DNA from: Azonexus sp.
GTDB lineage: Bacteria > Pseudomonadota > Gammaproteobacteria > Burkholderiales > Rhodocyclaceae
Length of the DNA: 32,922 bases
Direction: 5' to 3'
Assembly: GCA_030824535.1 (NCBI GenBank)
Contig: JAVBXO010000094.1
Coordinates: forward strand, 1 to 32,922
Numbering within the stretch: position 1 is the stretch's first letter; each line of letters starts with the position of its first letter. Of this stretch, positions 7,894 through 19,844 are shown in pieces. Under the pieces are notes generated by a model. It was not told the DNA's origin. It did not search any database and saw nothing but the letters and a program-made list of their open reading frames with translations. The position numbers were made by a program, and so were the translations under genes.

Positions 7894-9174
7894 TCAGCGG
7901 TGGCGACTGCCCGTATGGTGCTGCTGCGGTCGACCGCCCTTGGCGGGCGTTTTCTGGCCCAGGGATTTGCCCGGCCCTTGCGGCTTGCGCGGACCGCGCG
8001 GCGGCTGGGGCGGACGCGGGGCAGCGACGGCCGAAGGTTCGAAGCCTTCGATGACCACCCGCTCCAGACTGCGCTTGATCAGCTTCTCGATGTCCTTCAA
8101 CTGCGGACGTTCGTCGTGGCAAACCAGCGAAATTGCCTCGCCTTCCATGCCCGCGCGACCGGTACGGCCAATCCGGTGCACGTAGTCCTCTGGCATATTG
8201 GGCAACTCGTAGTTGATGACGTAGGGCAGCGCATCAATATCGATGCCACGGGCGGCGATATCAGTCGCCACCAGCGCCACCAGTTTGCCATCCTTGAATT
8301 CGCTCAGCGCACGGGTCCGGGCGCCCTGTGACTTGTCGCCGTGGATCGCCGCCGACTTGATGCCGGATTTTTCCAGGGTTTTGGCCAGCGCATCGGCGCC
8401 ATGCTTGGTGCGGGCAAAAACCAGCACCTGATGCCAGCCGCGCGTCGCGAAAAGATGGCAAAGCAGTTCTTTTTTCTGCTCGCGATTGGTTTCGATAACC
8501 TTCTGCGTCACCGTTTCGGCCGCCGTATTGCGCGCCGCGACATCGACCGACACCGGCTGATGCAGCAAACCACTGGCCAGTTCGCGAATATCCGGCGAGA
8601 AGGTCGCCGAGAACATCAGATTCTGCCGCTGCTTGGGCAGCAAGGCGATGATCTTGCGGATATCGCGGATGAAGCCCATGTCGAGCATGCGGTCAGCTTC
8701 GTCGAGAACGAGAATCTCGATTGCCGAGAGATCAACCGTGCGTTGCTGGACATGATCGAGCAAGCGACCGGGGGTAGCGACCAAAATATCGACGCCACGG
8801 CGCAGGTTGGCAATTTGCGGATTGATGCCGACGCCACCGAACACGGCCAGGGAATTGATCGGCAAATGCTTGCCGTAAGTCCGCACGCTTTCCTCGACCT
8901 GGATCGCCAGTTCGCGGGTCGGCGTCAACACCAGCACGCGCGGCGTGCGGGCAACACGGGCCGGGCGGTTATTCGCGCCATCGGTCAGACGCTGCAGGAT
9001 AGGCAGCGTGAAGCTGGCGGTTTTGCCGGTGCCGGTCTGGGCCGTGGCCATCAGATCCTTACCGGTAAGGACAGCGGGAATGGCCTGCTGCTGAATGGGG
9101 GTCGGCGTGTCGTAGCCCTGATCGGTAACGGCACGCAGGATTTCGGCGCGCAGGCCGAGATTTGCAAAACTCAT
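7894..9174 (-). CDS. rhlE: RhlE-like DEAD-box ATP-dependent RNA helicase
   Basis: [86 protein letters not shown]; basic low-complexity C-terminus. Confidence 0.9.
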   Translation of the reverse strand: MSFANLGLRAEILRAVTDQGYDTPTPIQQQAIPAVLTGKDLMATAQTGTGKTASFTLPILQRLTDGANNRPARVARTPRVLVLTPTRELAIQVEESVRTYGKHLPINSLAVFGGVGINPQIANLRRGVDILVATPGRLLDHVQQRTVDLSAIEILVLDEADRMLDMGFIRDIRKIIALLPKQRQNLMFSATFSPDIRELASGLLHQPVSVDVAARNTAAETVTQKVIETNREQKKELLCHLFATRGWHQVLVFARTKHGADALAKTLEKSGIKSAAIHGDKSQGARTRALSEFKDGKLVALVATDIAARGIDIDALPYVINYELPNMPEDYVHRIGRTGRAGMEGEAISLVCHDERPQLKDIEKLIKRSLERVVIEGFEPSAVAAPRPPQPPRGPRKPQGPGKSLGQKTPAKGGRPQQHHTGSRHR

Positions 9175-9395
9175 GGGGGAATCCAGAAACTGGGGCCGCG
9201 CCTTTCGTGGTAACACGAATTCAGTCAGGCAGGCGGCGCAACAAATTCGACAGCGGGGATGCTGAAGGCCGCGACTGGCAACGGCAAAAGAGCCGCCATT
9301 TTACGCTGCTTATGCCATGGCCGACGGGAAATAGGCAATTACGCCCAAAGTAATCGCCGTGCAAACACTTCCAGCCAGATGAGCGTCCGATAAAA

Positions 9396-9442
9396 AAATC
9401 AGCAAATATGCAGCAGGAGCCCCTTCCCCGGGCTCCTGCTGC
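9396..9442 (-). terminator. Rho-independent terminator downstream of metZ
   Basis: 13-bp stem GCAGCAGGAGCCC/GGGCTCCTGCTGC (9410-9422 / 9430-9442), followed on the minus strand by ATATTTGCTGATTTTTTTA. Confidence 0.75.
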
Positions 9443-9485
9443 GCCGCCCCGGCGCTGGCGAAGGCAGCTTTGTTAGCTTAATTGC

Positions 9486-10678
9486 TCAGATCAGCTGCAG
9501 GCCGCGATTCAAGTCGGCCTGCAAATCTTCAAGTGCTTCCAGACCCACGGCGATACGCAACAAGCCATCGCTGATCCCGGCGGCGGCCCGGGCTTCCGGC
9601 GTGATGCGGCCATGCGTGGTGGTCGCCGGATGGGTGATGGTGGTCTTGGTATCTCCGAGATTGGCAGTAATCGACAGCAAATGACAGTTGTCGACGACGG
9701 TCCAGGCCTGTTCGCGACCGCCCTTGAGCTCGAAAGAAACGATGGCACCGCCGCTTTTCTGCTGCGATTTGGCCAGTTCGTACTGCGGATGTGACGGCAA
9801 ACCGGGATAAAAAACCCGCGCCACTTTCGGATGCGCTTCCAGCCAGCCAGCCAGTTTGGCGGCATTGGCCGACTGCGCTTCGACGCGCAGCTTCATCGTT
9901 TCCAGGCCCTTGAGCAGCACCCAGGCATTGAACGCTGACAGCGTCGGACCGGCAGTGCGCAGGTACTTGAAAACCTCGTCGGTCAGTTTCTTCGGACCAC
10001 AGACCGCGCCACCGAGCACACGTCCCTGGCCATCGATGTACTTGGTCGCCGAATGCACGACCAGGTCAGCGCCCATTTCAAGCGGACGTTGCAGGATGGG
10101 CGTGCAGAAACAGTTGTCGACGGCGACGAGAATGCCGTGAGCGTGCGCTATTGCGGTCAACGCCCGAATATCGGCAATTTCCGTCAGCGGATTGGACGGC
10201 GTTTCGAGGAAGAACAGCTTGGTTTCCGGACGAATCGCCGCTTCCCAAGCCGCCGGATCGGTATGTGAAACAAAAGTCGTGGTGATGCCAGTGCGCGACA
10301 GGATGTTGTTGAACAGTTGCACGGTCGCGCCGAACAGGCTGTTCGAGGCCACGATATGGTCGCCCTGCTTGAGATGCGCCAGGCACACGGCCATGATCGC
10401 CGCCATGCCGCTGGCCATGGCCACGCAATCCTCGGCGCCTTCGAGCGCGGCGAGGCGCTCCTCGAACATGGTCACGGTCGGGTTGGAGAAACGGGCGTAA
10501 ACATTGCCCTCCTCTTCACCGGAAAAGCGCTTGGCAGCCTGAGCCGCGCTTTTGAAGACAAAGCTGGAGGTCAGGTACAGCGCTTCCGAATGTTCGCCGA
10601 ACTGGCTGCGTTCCTGGCCAGCGCGCACCGCCAGGGTTTCGAGACGGTAAGCCGGCGCGTCGTCGAATTTCTCGCTCA

Positions 10679-10679
<1 letters not shown>
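9486..10679 (-). CDS. metZ: O-succinylhomoserine sulfhydrylase (Cys/Met metabolism PLP enzyme)
   Basis: LETLAVRAGQERSQFGEHSEALYLTSSFVFKSAAQAAKRFSGEEEGNVYARFSNPTV, PLP-lysine region VVHSATKYIDGQGRVLGG; follows purF. Confidence 0.9.
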
Positions 10680-12220
<1,541 letters not shown>

Positions 12221-12234
12221 AGTATTTTTCCTGC

Positions 12235-12723
12235 CTAGCTGAATCGAATTCGTTTTGCCAAATCGTCCGGCAGCCACTGACGGGCTACCAGTACGGCTGT
12301 TTCCAAAGGCTTCGCCAACATTGCCTGGTTCCACCAGGTCTGTCGTGGCGCTGCCGTCATGCCGCCCAGGGCGACGAGTACCATACACACCAGCACGCCG
12401 CGCAGCAGTCCGAAGAGCATACCGAGGAGGCGGTCCGACACCGAGAGCCCAAGGGCCTTGACCATGTGACTGACGAGCATGCGCACCAGTGCCATGATCA
12501 CCAGAATGCCGATAAAGACCGCCGCACAGCCGGCCATTGTCCGGATCGCCGGATCGCCCAGACCACTGAATAACTGGCCGGCCGACTCGCCAAATTCGAC
12601 ACTGGCAAAAATTGCCAGGCCCCAGGCGACCAGCGCAATGACTTCCCCGACCACGCCACGCCACAAACCAAACAGCAGCGACAGGCCGACTACGCCCAGA
12701 ACGATGTAATCAAAAGTCGTCAT
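12235..12723 (-). CDS. cvpA: CvpA family membrane protein (colicin V production)
   Basis: MTTFDYIVLGVVGLSLLFGLWRGVVGEVIALVAWGLAIFASVEFG; upstream of purF. Confidence 0.9.
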   Translation of the reverse strand: MTTFDYIVLGVVGLSLLFGLWRGVVGEVIALVAWGLAIFASVEFGESAGQLFSGLGDPAIRTMAGCAAVFIGILVIMALVRMLVSHMVKALGLSVSDRLLGMLFGLLRGVLVCMVLVALGGMTAAPRQTWWNQAMLAKPLETAVLVARQWLPDDLAKRIRFS

Positions 12724-13529
12724 TACTTGGCTGCGACCACACCGCCAACACCGATCTTCTTCATCCGCTCCAGCGCCTTGTCGGCAGCTTCGCGATTGGC
12801 AAAGGGACCAGCGCGCACACGGGTCTTGCGCCCCTGTGGCGTATCGAGCGTTTCGGTGTAGGTACGGATACCCAGCTCACCGAGCTTGCTTTTCAATATC
12901 CTGACGTTTTCCTCATTGCTGAAAGCGCCAATCAGCACCAGATGTTCGCCACCCTTGCTTGGCGCCTTGTTCTCGGCCACCTGCCCACCAAGAATCGCCG
13001 CCACCCGCCTGGCTTCATCGGTTTTTTCCGGCGTCTTTTCCGGGATTTTTTCCGGCGCTTTCTCAAGCGGTTTTTCGACCGGCTTTTCTGCTTTCACCAC
13101 TGGCTTCTCAAGCGCTTTCTCCGGCTTCGGCAGGGGCTTTTCCGACTTTAGCGGCGACTTTTCAACAGGTTTTTCCAGCGGCTTGTCCTTGTTGGTCTCG
13201 ATCACCCGCGCCGTCGGCTTGCCCGCAGGCAGCGCTGGCGTTAGCGGGCGCGGCTCCGCCGCTGGCGGCAAGGGCGGCTTGGCGACCGCCGGCAGTTTTT
13301 CAAGCGGCGCGGGGGCAAACTTTTCTTCAGGGGCACTGGCAAACTTCGGCGCAAAGGCCTTGTCGTTCTGGCCGGGAATGCGGATATCCACATCCTGCAC
13401 CGGCTGCCGTGGCTCCTGGTCCATGACCAAGGGCAGCACGACGGCGACAACGGACACGAAAAAAATCGCCCCGATCAAGCGGCGACGGGCGCGTTTTTTG
13501 AGTTGCAACTGGGTGTCGTTGTCTTCCAT
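12723..13529 (-). CDS. DedD-like SPOR-domain protein
   Basis: N-terminal TM anchor RRRLIGAIFFVSVVAVVLPLVMDQEP, KP/EKP low-complexity linker, C-terminal SPOR HLVLIGAFSNEENVRILKSKLGELGIRTYTETLDTPQGRKTRVRAGPFANREAADKALERMKKIG. Confidence 0.85.
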   Translation of the reverse strand: MEDNDTQLQLKKRARRRLIGAIFFVSVVAVVLPLVMDQEPRQPVQDVDIRIPGQNDKAFAPKFASAPEEKFAPAPLEKLPAVAKPPLPPAAEPRPLTPALPAGKPTARVIETNKDKPLEKPVEKSPLKSEKPLPKPEKALEKPVVKAEKPVEKPLEKAPEKIPEKTPEKTDEARRVAAILGGQVAENKAPSKGGEHLVLIGAFSNEENVRILKSKLGELGIRTYTETLDTPQGRKTRVRAGPFANREAADKALERMKKIGVGGVVAAK

Positions 13530-13532
13530 GGA

Positions 13533-14840
13533 TCAGGCCTTGCGCCGTAACGCGGTCAGCGCGCCGGCCACCGTATAGAAAGAGCCAAAGGCGATGATTC
13601 TATCACTTTCGGCCGCCAGCCCCTTGGCCGCCTGCATCGCCTCCTGTGGCGAGGGGTGGCAGCAGACCTCGCCACCCAGCGCCTGCTCGGCAATGATCGC
13701 GGCCAAGGCTTCGGCCGAGGTGCCGCGCAGCCCGCCCAGCGTCGCCAGGTGCCAGTAATCGACCTTGCCCTTGAGCGGCGCCAGCGCGCCGGCAATATCC
13801 TTGTCGGCCAGCATGCCGACCACCGCGTAAGTACGGTCGAAAAAGCCCATGCTCGAAAGATTGTCAGCCAGCACCCGCACGGCTTGCGGATTATGACCAA
13901 CATCGAGAACGATTGCCGGTTTGCCGGGAATGACCTGGAAACGACCGGCGATTTCGGTTTCGATCAAGCCCGGACGAATCGCCTGCATCGTTACCGGCAA
14001 CTTGCCGGTCAGGGCGTCGAGCGCCGCTAGCGCCACGGCGGCGTTGAACAATTGTGTCGGCCCGCGTAATCCGGGATAAGCCAGCGAGCGACGCAAGACC
14101 TGTTCACCATTGCGACACCACCAGCGCCATTGCAGGCGATTTTCGCTGCTGGCCGGGTTGGGCCGCTCGAAACCGAAATCGCGACCAATCAGGCGCAAGT
14201 CGGCGCCGATAGCCGCTGCGTGATCGAGCAGGCTTTGCGGCGGCTGGGCATCAGCGCAGAAAGCCGGCTTGCCGGCGCGGAAAATCCCGGCCTTTTCAAA
14301 GCCGATACTTTCCCGATCCGGGCCAAGCCAGTCGGTATGGTCGAGATCGACCGTCGTCACAATGGAAATGTCCGGTTCGTAGGCGTTGACCGCATCAAGC
14401 CGGCCACCGAGACCCACTTCGAGAATCGCTGCCTCGACACCAGCGGCAGAAAAGACTTCCCAGGCTGCCAGCGTGCCGAATTCAAAGTAGGTCAGCGCCA
14501 CATCGCCAGCCTGCTGCCGCGCCGCTTCAACGCGGGCAAAGGCCGCACACAGCGTGTCGTCATCGACCGGCCGGCCATTCAGACGCACCCGCTCGTTGTA
14601 ATCGAGTATATGCGGCGAGGAATAGCAACCGACCTTGTAGCCGGCACGGTCAATGATGTTTTCCAGGTAGGCGCAGGTCGAACCCTTGCCATTGGTGCCC
14701 CCGACGATGATCACCGGACAGAACTCGCTTTGACCGAGCACCGCCTTGAGCTTGCGGATACGCTCCAGCCCCAGCTCAATGCCGGCCTGCCCCTTCGGAT
14801 GCAGCCCCTCGAGGTGGGCCAGCCAGTCGTTTTTAGTCAT
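13533..14840 (-). CDS. folC: Bifunctional folylpolyglutamate synthase / dihydrofolate synthase
   Basis: VIIVGGTNGKGSTCAYLENII, VGLGGRLDAVNAYEPDISIVTTVDLDHTDWLG, VLDVGHNPQA. Confidence 0.92.
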   Translation of the reverse strand: MTKNDWLAHLEGLHPKGQAGIELGLERIRKLKAVLGQSEFCPVIIVGGTNGKGSTCAYLENIIDRAGYKVGCYSSPHILDYNERVRLNGRPVDDDTLCAAFARVEAARQQAGDVALTYFEFGTLAAWEVFSAAGVEAAILEVGLGGRLDAVNAYEPDISIVTTVDLDHTDWLGPDRESIGFEKAGIFRAGKPAFCADAQPPQSLLDHAAAIGADLRLIGRDFGFERPNPASSENRLQWRWWCRNGEQVLRRSLAYPGLRGPTQLFNAAVALAALDALTGKLPVTMQAIRPGLIETEIAGRFQVIPGKPAIVLDVGHNPQAVRVLADNLSSMGFFDRTYAVVGMLADKDIAGALAPLKGKVDYWHLATLGGLRGTSAEALAAIIAEQALGGEVCCHPSPQEAMQAAKGLAAESDRIIAFGSFYTVAGALTALRRKA

Positions 14841-14912
14841 TAGTTGTTGGTTTCTAGTTGCTAGTCATCAATTGCCGGCCAGCCTTTAGCTAATAACCAA
14901 GGACTAATGACT
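14835..14912. repeat. Imperfect inverted repeat in the folC/accD spacer
   Basis: AGTCATTAGT (14835-14844) and its reverse complement ACTAATGACT (14903-14912), with further partial matches (TTGG/CCAA) on the inner side. Confidence 0.5.
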
Positions 14913-14924
14913 TGCAACTCACCT

Positions 14925-15794
14925 TCACGCTGCCGCCGGCAGCTTTTGCAGCAATGCCAGTGCGCGCGCCACCTGGTCGCGTAGTTCGCGACGGTCGACG
15001 ATCATGTCGATAGCGCCCTTTTCGAGCAGGAATTCGGAACGCTGAAAGCCTTCCGGCAGCTTTTCGCGCACGGTCTGTTCGATGACGCGTGGGCCGGCAA
15101 AGCCGATCAGCGCTTTCGGTTCGGCGATGACCACATCACCGACAAAGGCGAAGGATGCCGAAACGCCGCCCATGGTCGGATCGGTCAGAATCGAAATGAA
15201 TGGCAGGCCAGCATCGGCCAGCTTGGCCAGGGCAGCGGTCGTCTTGGCCATCTGCATCAGCGAAAACAGGCCTTCCTGCATGCGTGCACCGCCGGAAGCG
15301 GTAATGCAGATGAAGGGCATTTTCTGTTCCAGCGCCAGATGCACGCCACGCACGAAGCGCTCGCCGAGCACCGAACCCATCGAACCACCCATGAATTCGA
15401 ATTCGAAGGCAGCGGCAACCACCGGCATGGTCTTGATCGTGCCCTGCAGGACCACCAGCGAATCACTTTCATCGGTCGCCTGAGTGGCTTCCTTCAAACG
15501 ATCCGGATATTTCTTGGAATCCTTGAACTTCAGGCTGTCGACCGGCAAAACATCGGCGCCGATCTCAAAACGGCCTTCCGGGTCGAGCAACATGTCGAGC
15601 CGCTCGCGTGAGTTCAAGCGATGGTGATGGCTACATTTGGGGCAGACCTGCAGATTCTTTTCCAGATCGGTCGCGTAGAGCACCGCCTCGCAGGACGGGC
15701 ACTTGCTCCACAAGCCTTCCGGCAGATTGGAGCGGTGCTTGACCCCCTGTTCGCGTTTGATCTTCGGCGGCAGTAGTTTGGTCAGCCAACTCAT
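14925..15794 (-). CDS. accD: Acetyl-CoA carboxylase carboxyltransferase subunit beta
   Basis: Zinc ribbon [66 protein letters not shown]. Confidence 0.95.
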   Translation of the reverse strand: MSWLTKLLPPKIKREQGVKHRSNLPEGLWSKCPSCEAVLYATDLEKNLQVCPKCSHHHRLNSRERLDMLLDPEGRFEIGADVLPVDSLKFKDSKKYPDRLKEATQATDESDSLVVLQGTIKTMPVVAAAFEFEFMGGSMGSVLGERFVRGVHLALEQKMPFICITASGGARMQEGLFSLMQMAKTTAALAKLADAGLPFISILTDPTMGGVSASFAFVGDVVIAEPKALIGFAGPRVIEQTVREKLPEGFQRSEFLLEKGAIDMIVDRRELRDQVARALALLQKLPAAA

Positions 15795-16597
15795 GCTTGT
15801 ACTCCATCAACACCGCGACGAATGTCGGCGACCAGCGCCTTGACGCTGGCACAGGCCGTTTCTGCGGTGGACTGCTCAATTTCTTCAATAATCCGGCTAC
15901 CGACAACGACAGCGTCGGCAAAGGCGGCAATACGTGCCGCCGTCGCGGCATCGCGGATGCCGAAACCGACACCCACCGGCAAACCGGTCTGCTCGCGAAT
16001 CATCGGCAAGCGTTCAGCCACAGCCTCGACATTCAGCGCGCCGGAACCGGTAACCCCGGCCAGCGAAACGTAATAGACGTAACCGCTGGCGATGGTGGCG
16101 ACATGGGCAATGCGTTCTGCGGTCGACGTCGGCGCAATGAGGAAAATCGGATCCATGCCGTTGAGCTTCATTGCCGTACCAAACTTCTCGGCTTCCTCGG
16201 GCGGATAATCGACGACCAGTACGCCATCAACCCCGGCTGCGGAAGCAGCAGCGGCAAACTTCTCCAGCCCCATGGCCTCGATCGGATTGGCGTAGCCCAT
16301 CAGCACGACCGGCGTCTGGACATCGGTCTTGCGGAATTCAACGACCAGGGCCAGCACCTTGCGCAGGGTCATGCCCTTGGCCAGGGCGCGCTCGGAAGCA
16401 CGCTGAATGGTTGGGCCGTCAGCCATCGGATCGGAGAAGGGCACGCCGAGTTCGATGACGTCGGCGCCGGCTTCGACCAGCGTGTGCATCAGCGGCAGGG
16501 TCAGCGTGGCATCCGGATCGCCGGCAGTAATGAAGGGAATCAGCGCCTTGCGGCCTTCGGCATTGAGCCGGTCAAATGCGGTTTTTATGCGCGACAT
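15791..16597 (-). CDS. trpA: Tryptophan synthase alpha chain
   Basis: [29 protein letters not shown]..., [26 protein letters not shown]; 4-bp overlap with accD. Confidence 0.95.
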   Translation of the reverse strand: MSRIKTAFDRLNAEGRKALIPFITAGDPDATLTLPLMHTLVEAGADVIELGVPFSDPMADGPTIQRASERALAKGMTLRKVLALVVEFRKTDVQTPVVLMGYANPIEAMGLEKFAAAASAAGVDGVLVVDYPPEEAEKFGTAMKLNGMDPIFLIAPTSTAERIAHVATIASGYVYYVSLAGVTGSGALNVEAVAERLPMIREQTGLPVGVGFGIRDAATAARIAAFADAVVVGSRIIEEIEQSTAETACASVKALVADIRRGVDGVQA

Positions 16598-17796
16598 CAG
16601 AAAACGATCCCCGACTTCTCGGCCACGGTATGCATGTCCTTGTCACCCCGGCCGGAGAGATTGACCAGCAGAATCTTGTCTTTCGGCAAGGTCGGCGCCA
16701 GCTTGGCGGCGTAAGCCAGCGCGTGGCTGGATTCGAGCGCCGGAATGATGCCTTCGATGCGGCACAGGGTATGGAAGGCGGCGAGCGCTTCGCTGTCATC
16801 GACCGGCTGGTACTCAGCACGGCCGAGATCCTTGAGCCAGGCGTGTTCCGGACCGACGCCGGGGTAGTCCAGACCGGCCGAAATCGAATGCGTTTCGATG
16901 ATCTGACCGTCTTCGTCCTGCAGCAGGTAGGTGCGGTTGCCATGCAGCACGCCGGGCACGCCAGCGGTCAGCGACGCCGAATGGCGACCGGTTCCCATGC
17001 CGTCACCGGCGGCTTCAACGCCGATCAGGCGGACGCCCTCGACGTTGATGTAGGGATAGAAAATACCCATCGCGTTGGAACCGCCACCGACACAGGCAAT
17101 CACCGCATCGGGCTGACGACCGGTCATTTCCGGCATCTGCGTCAGGCATTCCTCGCCGATGATCTTCTGGAAGTCGCGCACCAGCATCGGGTAGGGATGC
17201 GGGCCGGCGACAGTGCCGATGATGTAGAAGGTATTGTGGATGTTGGTGACCCAGTCGCGCATCGCTTCGTTCAGCGCATCCTTGAGCGTCTTCGATCCGG
17301 ATTCTACCGGCACGACCTTGGCGCCCAGCAGCTTCATGCGGTAAACGTTGGCGGCCTGACGACGGACGTCCTCGCTGCCCATGTACACCACACATTCCAT
17401 GCCGTAGCGGGCGGCAACCGTCGCCGTTGCGACACCGTGCTGGCCAGCACCGGTCTCGGCGATCACGCGCGGCTTGCCCATGCGCTTGGCGAGCATGGCC
17501 TGGCCGATGCAGTTGTTAACCTTGTGGGCACCGGTGTGGTTCAGGTCTTCACGCTTCAGATAGATCTGTGCGCCGCCAAGCAGCTCGGACCAGCGCTTGG
17601 CGTGATAAATCGGCGACGGACGGCCGACGAAGTGCTTGAGCTCGTATTCGTATTCGGCGCGAAAGGCCGGATCAGCCTGCGCTTCGGCATAGGCCTGCTT
17701 CAACTCGTCGAGCGCGCCAAACAGCGTCTCGGCAACGAACACACCACCGTAGGGACCAAAATGGCCCTTGGCGTCTGGGAAGTTATATTGACTCAT
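16597..17796 (-). CDS. trpB: Tryptophan synthase beta chain
   Basis: [61 protein letters not shown]. Confidence 0.95.
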   Translation of the reverse strand: MSQYNFPDAKGHFGPYGGVFVAETLFGALDELKQAYAEAQADPAFRAEYEYELKHFVGRPSPIYHAKRWSELLGGAQIYLKREDLNHTGAHKVNNCIGQAMLAKRMGKPRVIAETGAGQHGVATATVAARYGMECVVYMGSEDVRRQAANVYRMKLLGAKVVPVESGSKTLKDALNEAMRDWVTNIHNTFYIIGTVAGPHPYPMLVRDFQKIIGEECLTQMPEMTGRQPDAVIACVGGGSNAMGIFYPYINVEGVRLIGVEAAGDGMGTGRHSASLTAGVPGVLHGNRTYLLQDEDGQIIETHSISAGLDYPGVGPEHAWLKDLGRAEYQPVDDSEALAAFHTLCRIEGIIPALESSHALAYAAKLAPTLPKDKILLVNLSGRGDKDMHTVAEKSGIVF

Positions 17797-18409
17797 CGGC
17801 TTTCCGTACTGCCGCCACGAAGGCAGCGATTTTGTCGTGATCCTTGATGCCCTTGCTCATTTCCACGCCAGAGGACACGTCGACCGCCTGCGGTCGCACG
17901 CGTTCAATGGCCTCACCAACGTTTTCTGCGGTCAACCCGCCTGAAAGCACCAAAAAGCCGGGCAGATCAGGCGGAATCAGGGTCCAGTCAAACACATGAC
18001 CGCCACCACCGTAGCCTTCAACAAAGGCATCGAGCAACAGCCCCCGCGCGTCGGAGAACGAGCGGGCGAATTCTACCAGATCGAGCCCCGGCCTCACCCG
18101 CGCCGCCCGCAGCCAAGGCCTTGAAAACTGACGGCAATACGCCGCATCCTCATCGCCATGAAACTGCAGGATATTGATCGGCAGCGCCGCGCAGCTCGCT
18201 CGCACCTGCTCCGGAGACGCGTTAACAAACAGTCCGACGACATCAATAAACGGCGGAATGCGCCGCGCCAGCTCGGCCGCGCGCCGTGGCGTCACGTAGC
18301 GCGGGCTAGGTGGATAGAAGACAAAACCGATGGCGTCCGCCCCTGCTGCAACGGCGGCATCGACATCCTCTTCTCGCGTCAGGCCACAAATCTTGATGCG
18401 GGTTTTCAT
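17783..18409 (-). CDS. trpF: Phosphoribosylanthranilate isomerase
   Basis: [59 protein letters not shown]. Confidence 0.93.
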   Translation of the reverse strand: MKTRIKICGLTREEDVDAAVAAGADAIGFVFYPPSPRYVTPRRAAELARRIPPFIDVVGLFVNASPEQVRASCAALPINILQFHGDEDAAYCRQFSRPWLRAARVRPGLDLVEFARSFSDARGLLLDAFVEGYGGGGHVFDWTLIPPDLPGFLVLSGGLTAENVGEAIERVRPQAVDVSSGVEMSKGIKDHDKIAAFVAAVRKADESI

Positions 18410-19194
18410 GTCAGCAATCCATCGAGAAAATCGTCATCCGGGTCCGGCAAGCCCCAGTGCGGCTCATAAACCGGCCCGCGAAAATACAGACCATCCGGCG
18501 AAAAAGTCGGCGCGGCCAGCTTGCGGTCACGCATTTGCAGCAGTTCATCGACCCAGCTCGCCGGCTGCGCGCCCTTGCCAATATGCACCAAGGTACCAAC
18601 CAGGTTACGCACCATGTGATGCAGAAAGGCCGACGCTTCGAAATCGAAGACAAACATCGAACCGCATTGCCGCACTGACGCATGGCTCATGGTCTTGATT
18701 GGCGACTTGGCCTGGCACTCGGCCGCACGAAACGCCGAGAAATCGTGTTCCCCAAGCAGTCGACCGCAAGCGTCCTGCATGGCGGGCAAATCAAGCGGCA
18801 AATGAAACCAGCCCAGACGCCCTTGCCATAAACCGGGACGCTGCGGACGATTGAGCAGCAAATAGCGGTAACGCCGGCCACGGGCGCTGAAACGCGCATG
18901 AAACTCGTCGCTGACCGGCAGCGCCCAGCGCACCGCGACCCCCGCCGGCAAATGCGAATTGACCCCGCGCACCCAGGCGGTCAAGGGCCGCTCTACCGTG
19001 GTTTCGAAATGCACGACCTGCTGCGCGGCATGCACACCGGCATCGGTCCGCCCGGCACACAGCACGCCGATCCGTTCGCCGGCAATGGCCAGCAACGCAG
19101 ACTCCAGCGCATCCTGGACGGTCCGGCCATTGGTCTGGCTTTGCCAGCCGCGAAAATCGCTGCCACAGTATTCCAGCCCGAGGGCAATCCTCAC
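18406..19194 (-). CDS. truA: tRNA pseudouridine(38-40) synthase TruA (start re-assigned to GTG at about 19194-19197)
   Basis: VRIALGLEYCGSDFRGWQSQTNGRTVQDALESAL, CAGRTDAGVHAAQQVVHFET. GTGA overlap with the upstream gene stop at 19191-19193; the track ORF extends to 19260. Confidence 0.9.
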   Translation of the reverse strand: MRIALGLEYCGSDFRGWQSQTNGRTVQDALESALLAIAGERIGVLCAGRTDAGVHAAQQVVHFETTVERPLTAWVRGVNSHLPAGVAVRWALPVSDEFHARFSARGRRYRYLLLNRPQRPGLWQGRLGWFHLPLDLPAMQDACGRLLGEHDFSAFRAAECQAKSPIKTMSHASVRQCGSMFVFDFEASAFLHHMVRNLVGTLVHIGKGAQPASWVDELLQMRDRKLAAPTFSPDGLYFRGPVYEPHWGLPDPDDDFLDGLLT

Positions 19195-19781
19195 CACAAA
19201 CTCACTCCCAGCAAGAGCAGCCAGCCCAGCGCCAGCATCAGGTAGTCGGCTTTTTGCCAAGCAACAACACGCAACTGCATAACCCCATCCTCGCCAGCCT
19301 CCGGCAGCTGCGCCAGCATCTGCCGCCAGTCGCTCCGCGCCGGCAGGTCTTCGATACTTTCCATGACCAGCGCCAGCCGAACGACCAGGCGCTCACCATC
19401 AAGACCGCAGCGCCGCCAGGGCATCAGCAAGCCCCACAAACCTGACAGCAGTCCCTGTCGCCCCAAGCGCCCGAGCAAGGCCGCCAGGCAGGCCAGCACT
19501 GCCAGCAAACGTACCGCGTTGAGATTGGCTTCGCCAACACCTTCATAGGTCGGCGCCCAGGATTGATCAAACCACGCCTCACCAGCGGTGTTGTAAGCCA
19601 GAATCAGCCATAAGGTCAGCAGCAGCCAGCGCGCCCGGCGCACATAAGCCAGCCATTTCCGCCAGGCAATGGGGGCGCTCAACAAGGCGCACAGACCTAG
19701 GGCGAGCAGCCCCGGATAGCCAAAAAACTGCGTCGCGACAATGCCGGCCAGCCAGATCAACAATACTGCGCTTGGATGCAA
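19191..19781 (-). CDS. Small integral membrane protein with weak resemblance to ECF/CbiQ T components; function unknown
   Basis: LHPSAVLLIWLAGIVATQFFGYPGLLALGLCALLSAP...WLLLTLWLILAYNTAGEA...LNAVRLLAVLACLAALL...ERLVVRLALVMESIED. Preferred start TTG at 19781 with SD GGAGAGG six nt upstream; the track ORF extends to 19823. Confidence 0.6.
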   Translation of the reverse strand: MHPSAVLLIWLAGIVATQFFGYPGLLALGLCALLSAPIAWRKWLAYVRRARWLLLTLWLILAYNTAGEAWFDQSWAPTYEGVGEANLNAVRLLAVLACLAALLGRLGRQGLLSGLWGLLMPWRRCGLDGERLVVRLALVMESIEDLPARSDWRQMLAQLPEAGEDGVMQLRVVAWQKADYLMLALGWLLLLGVSLW

Positions 19782-19805
19782 AAATGGCCTCTCCAAAATG
19801 CACAC

Positions 19806-19822
19806 AGCCCCTTGCGGGGCCA
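19806..19822 (-). other. GC-rich hairpin after fimV (candidate terminator/attenuator)
   Basis: Minus strand GGCCCCGCAAGGGGCTGTGTGCATTTT: GCCCC-GCAA-GGGGC stem followed by a T-rich stretch. Confidence 0.45.
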
Positions 19823-19844
19823 TGTGGTGGCATTACAGCAAGAC

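Noticed and set aside
12221-12664. 146-residue N-terminal extension of the purF ORF (10679..12664)
   Set aside because: It runs antiparallel to no known domain and out of frame through cvpA. PurF must begin MCGILG with the catalytic Cys, at 12220.
16576-17847. Long plus-strand ORF (423 aa) opposite trpB
   Set aside because: Antisense shadow of trpB; no recognisable protein features.
15791-18409. Possible trp attenuator/leader peptide before trpF
   Set aside because: trpF overlaps truA by 4 bp, leaving no leader region; no Trp-rich short ORF with terminator found.
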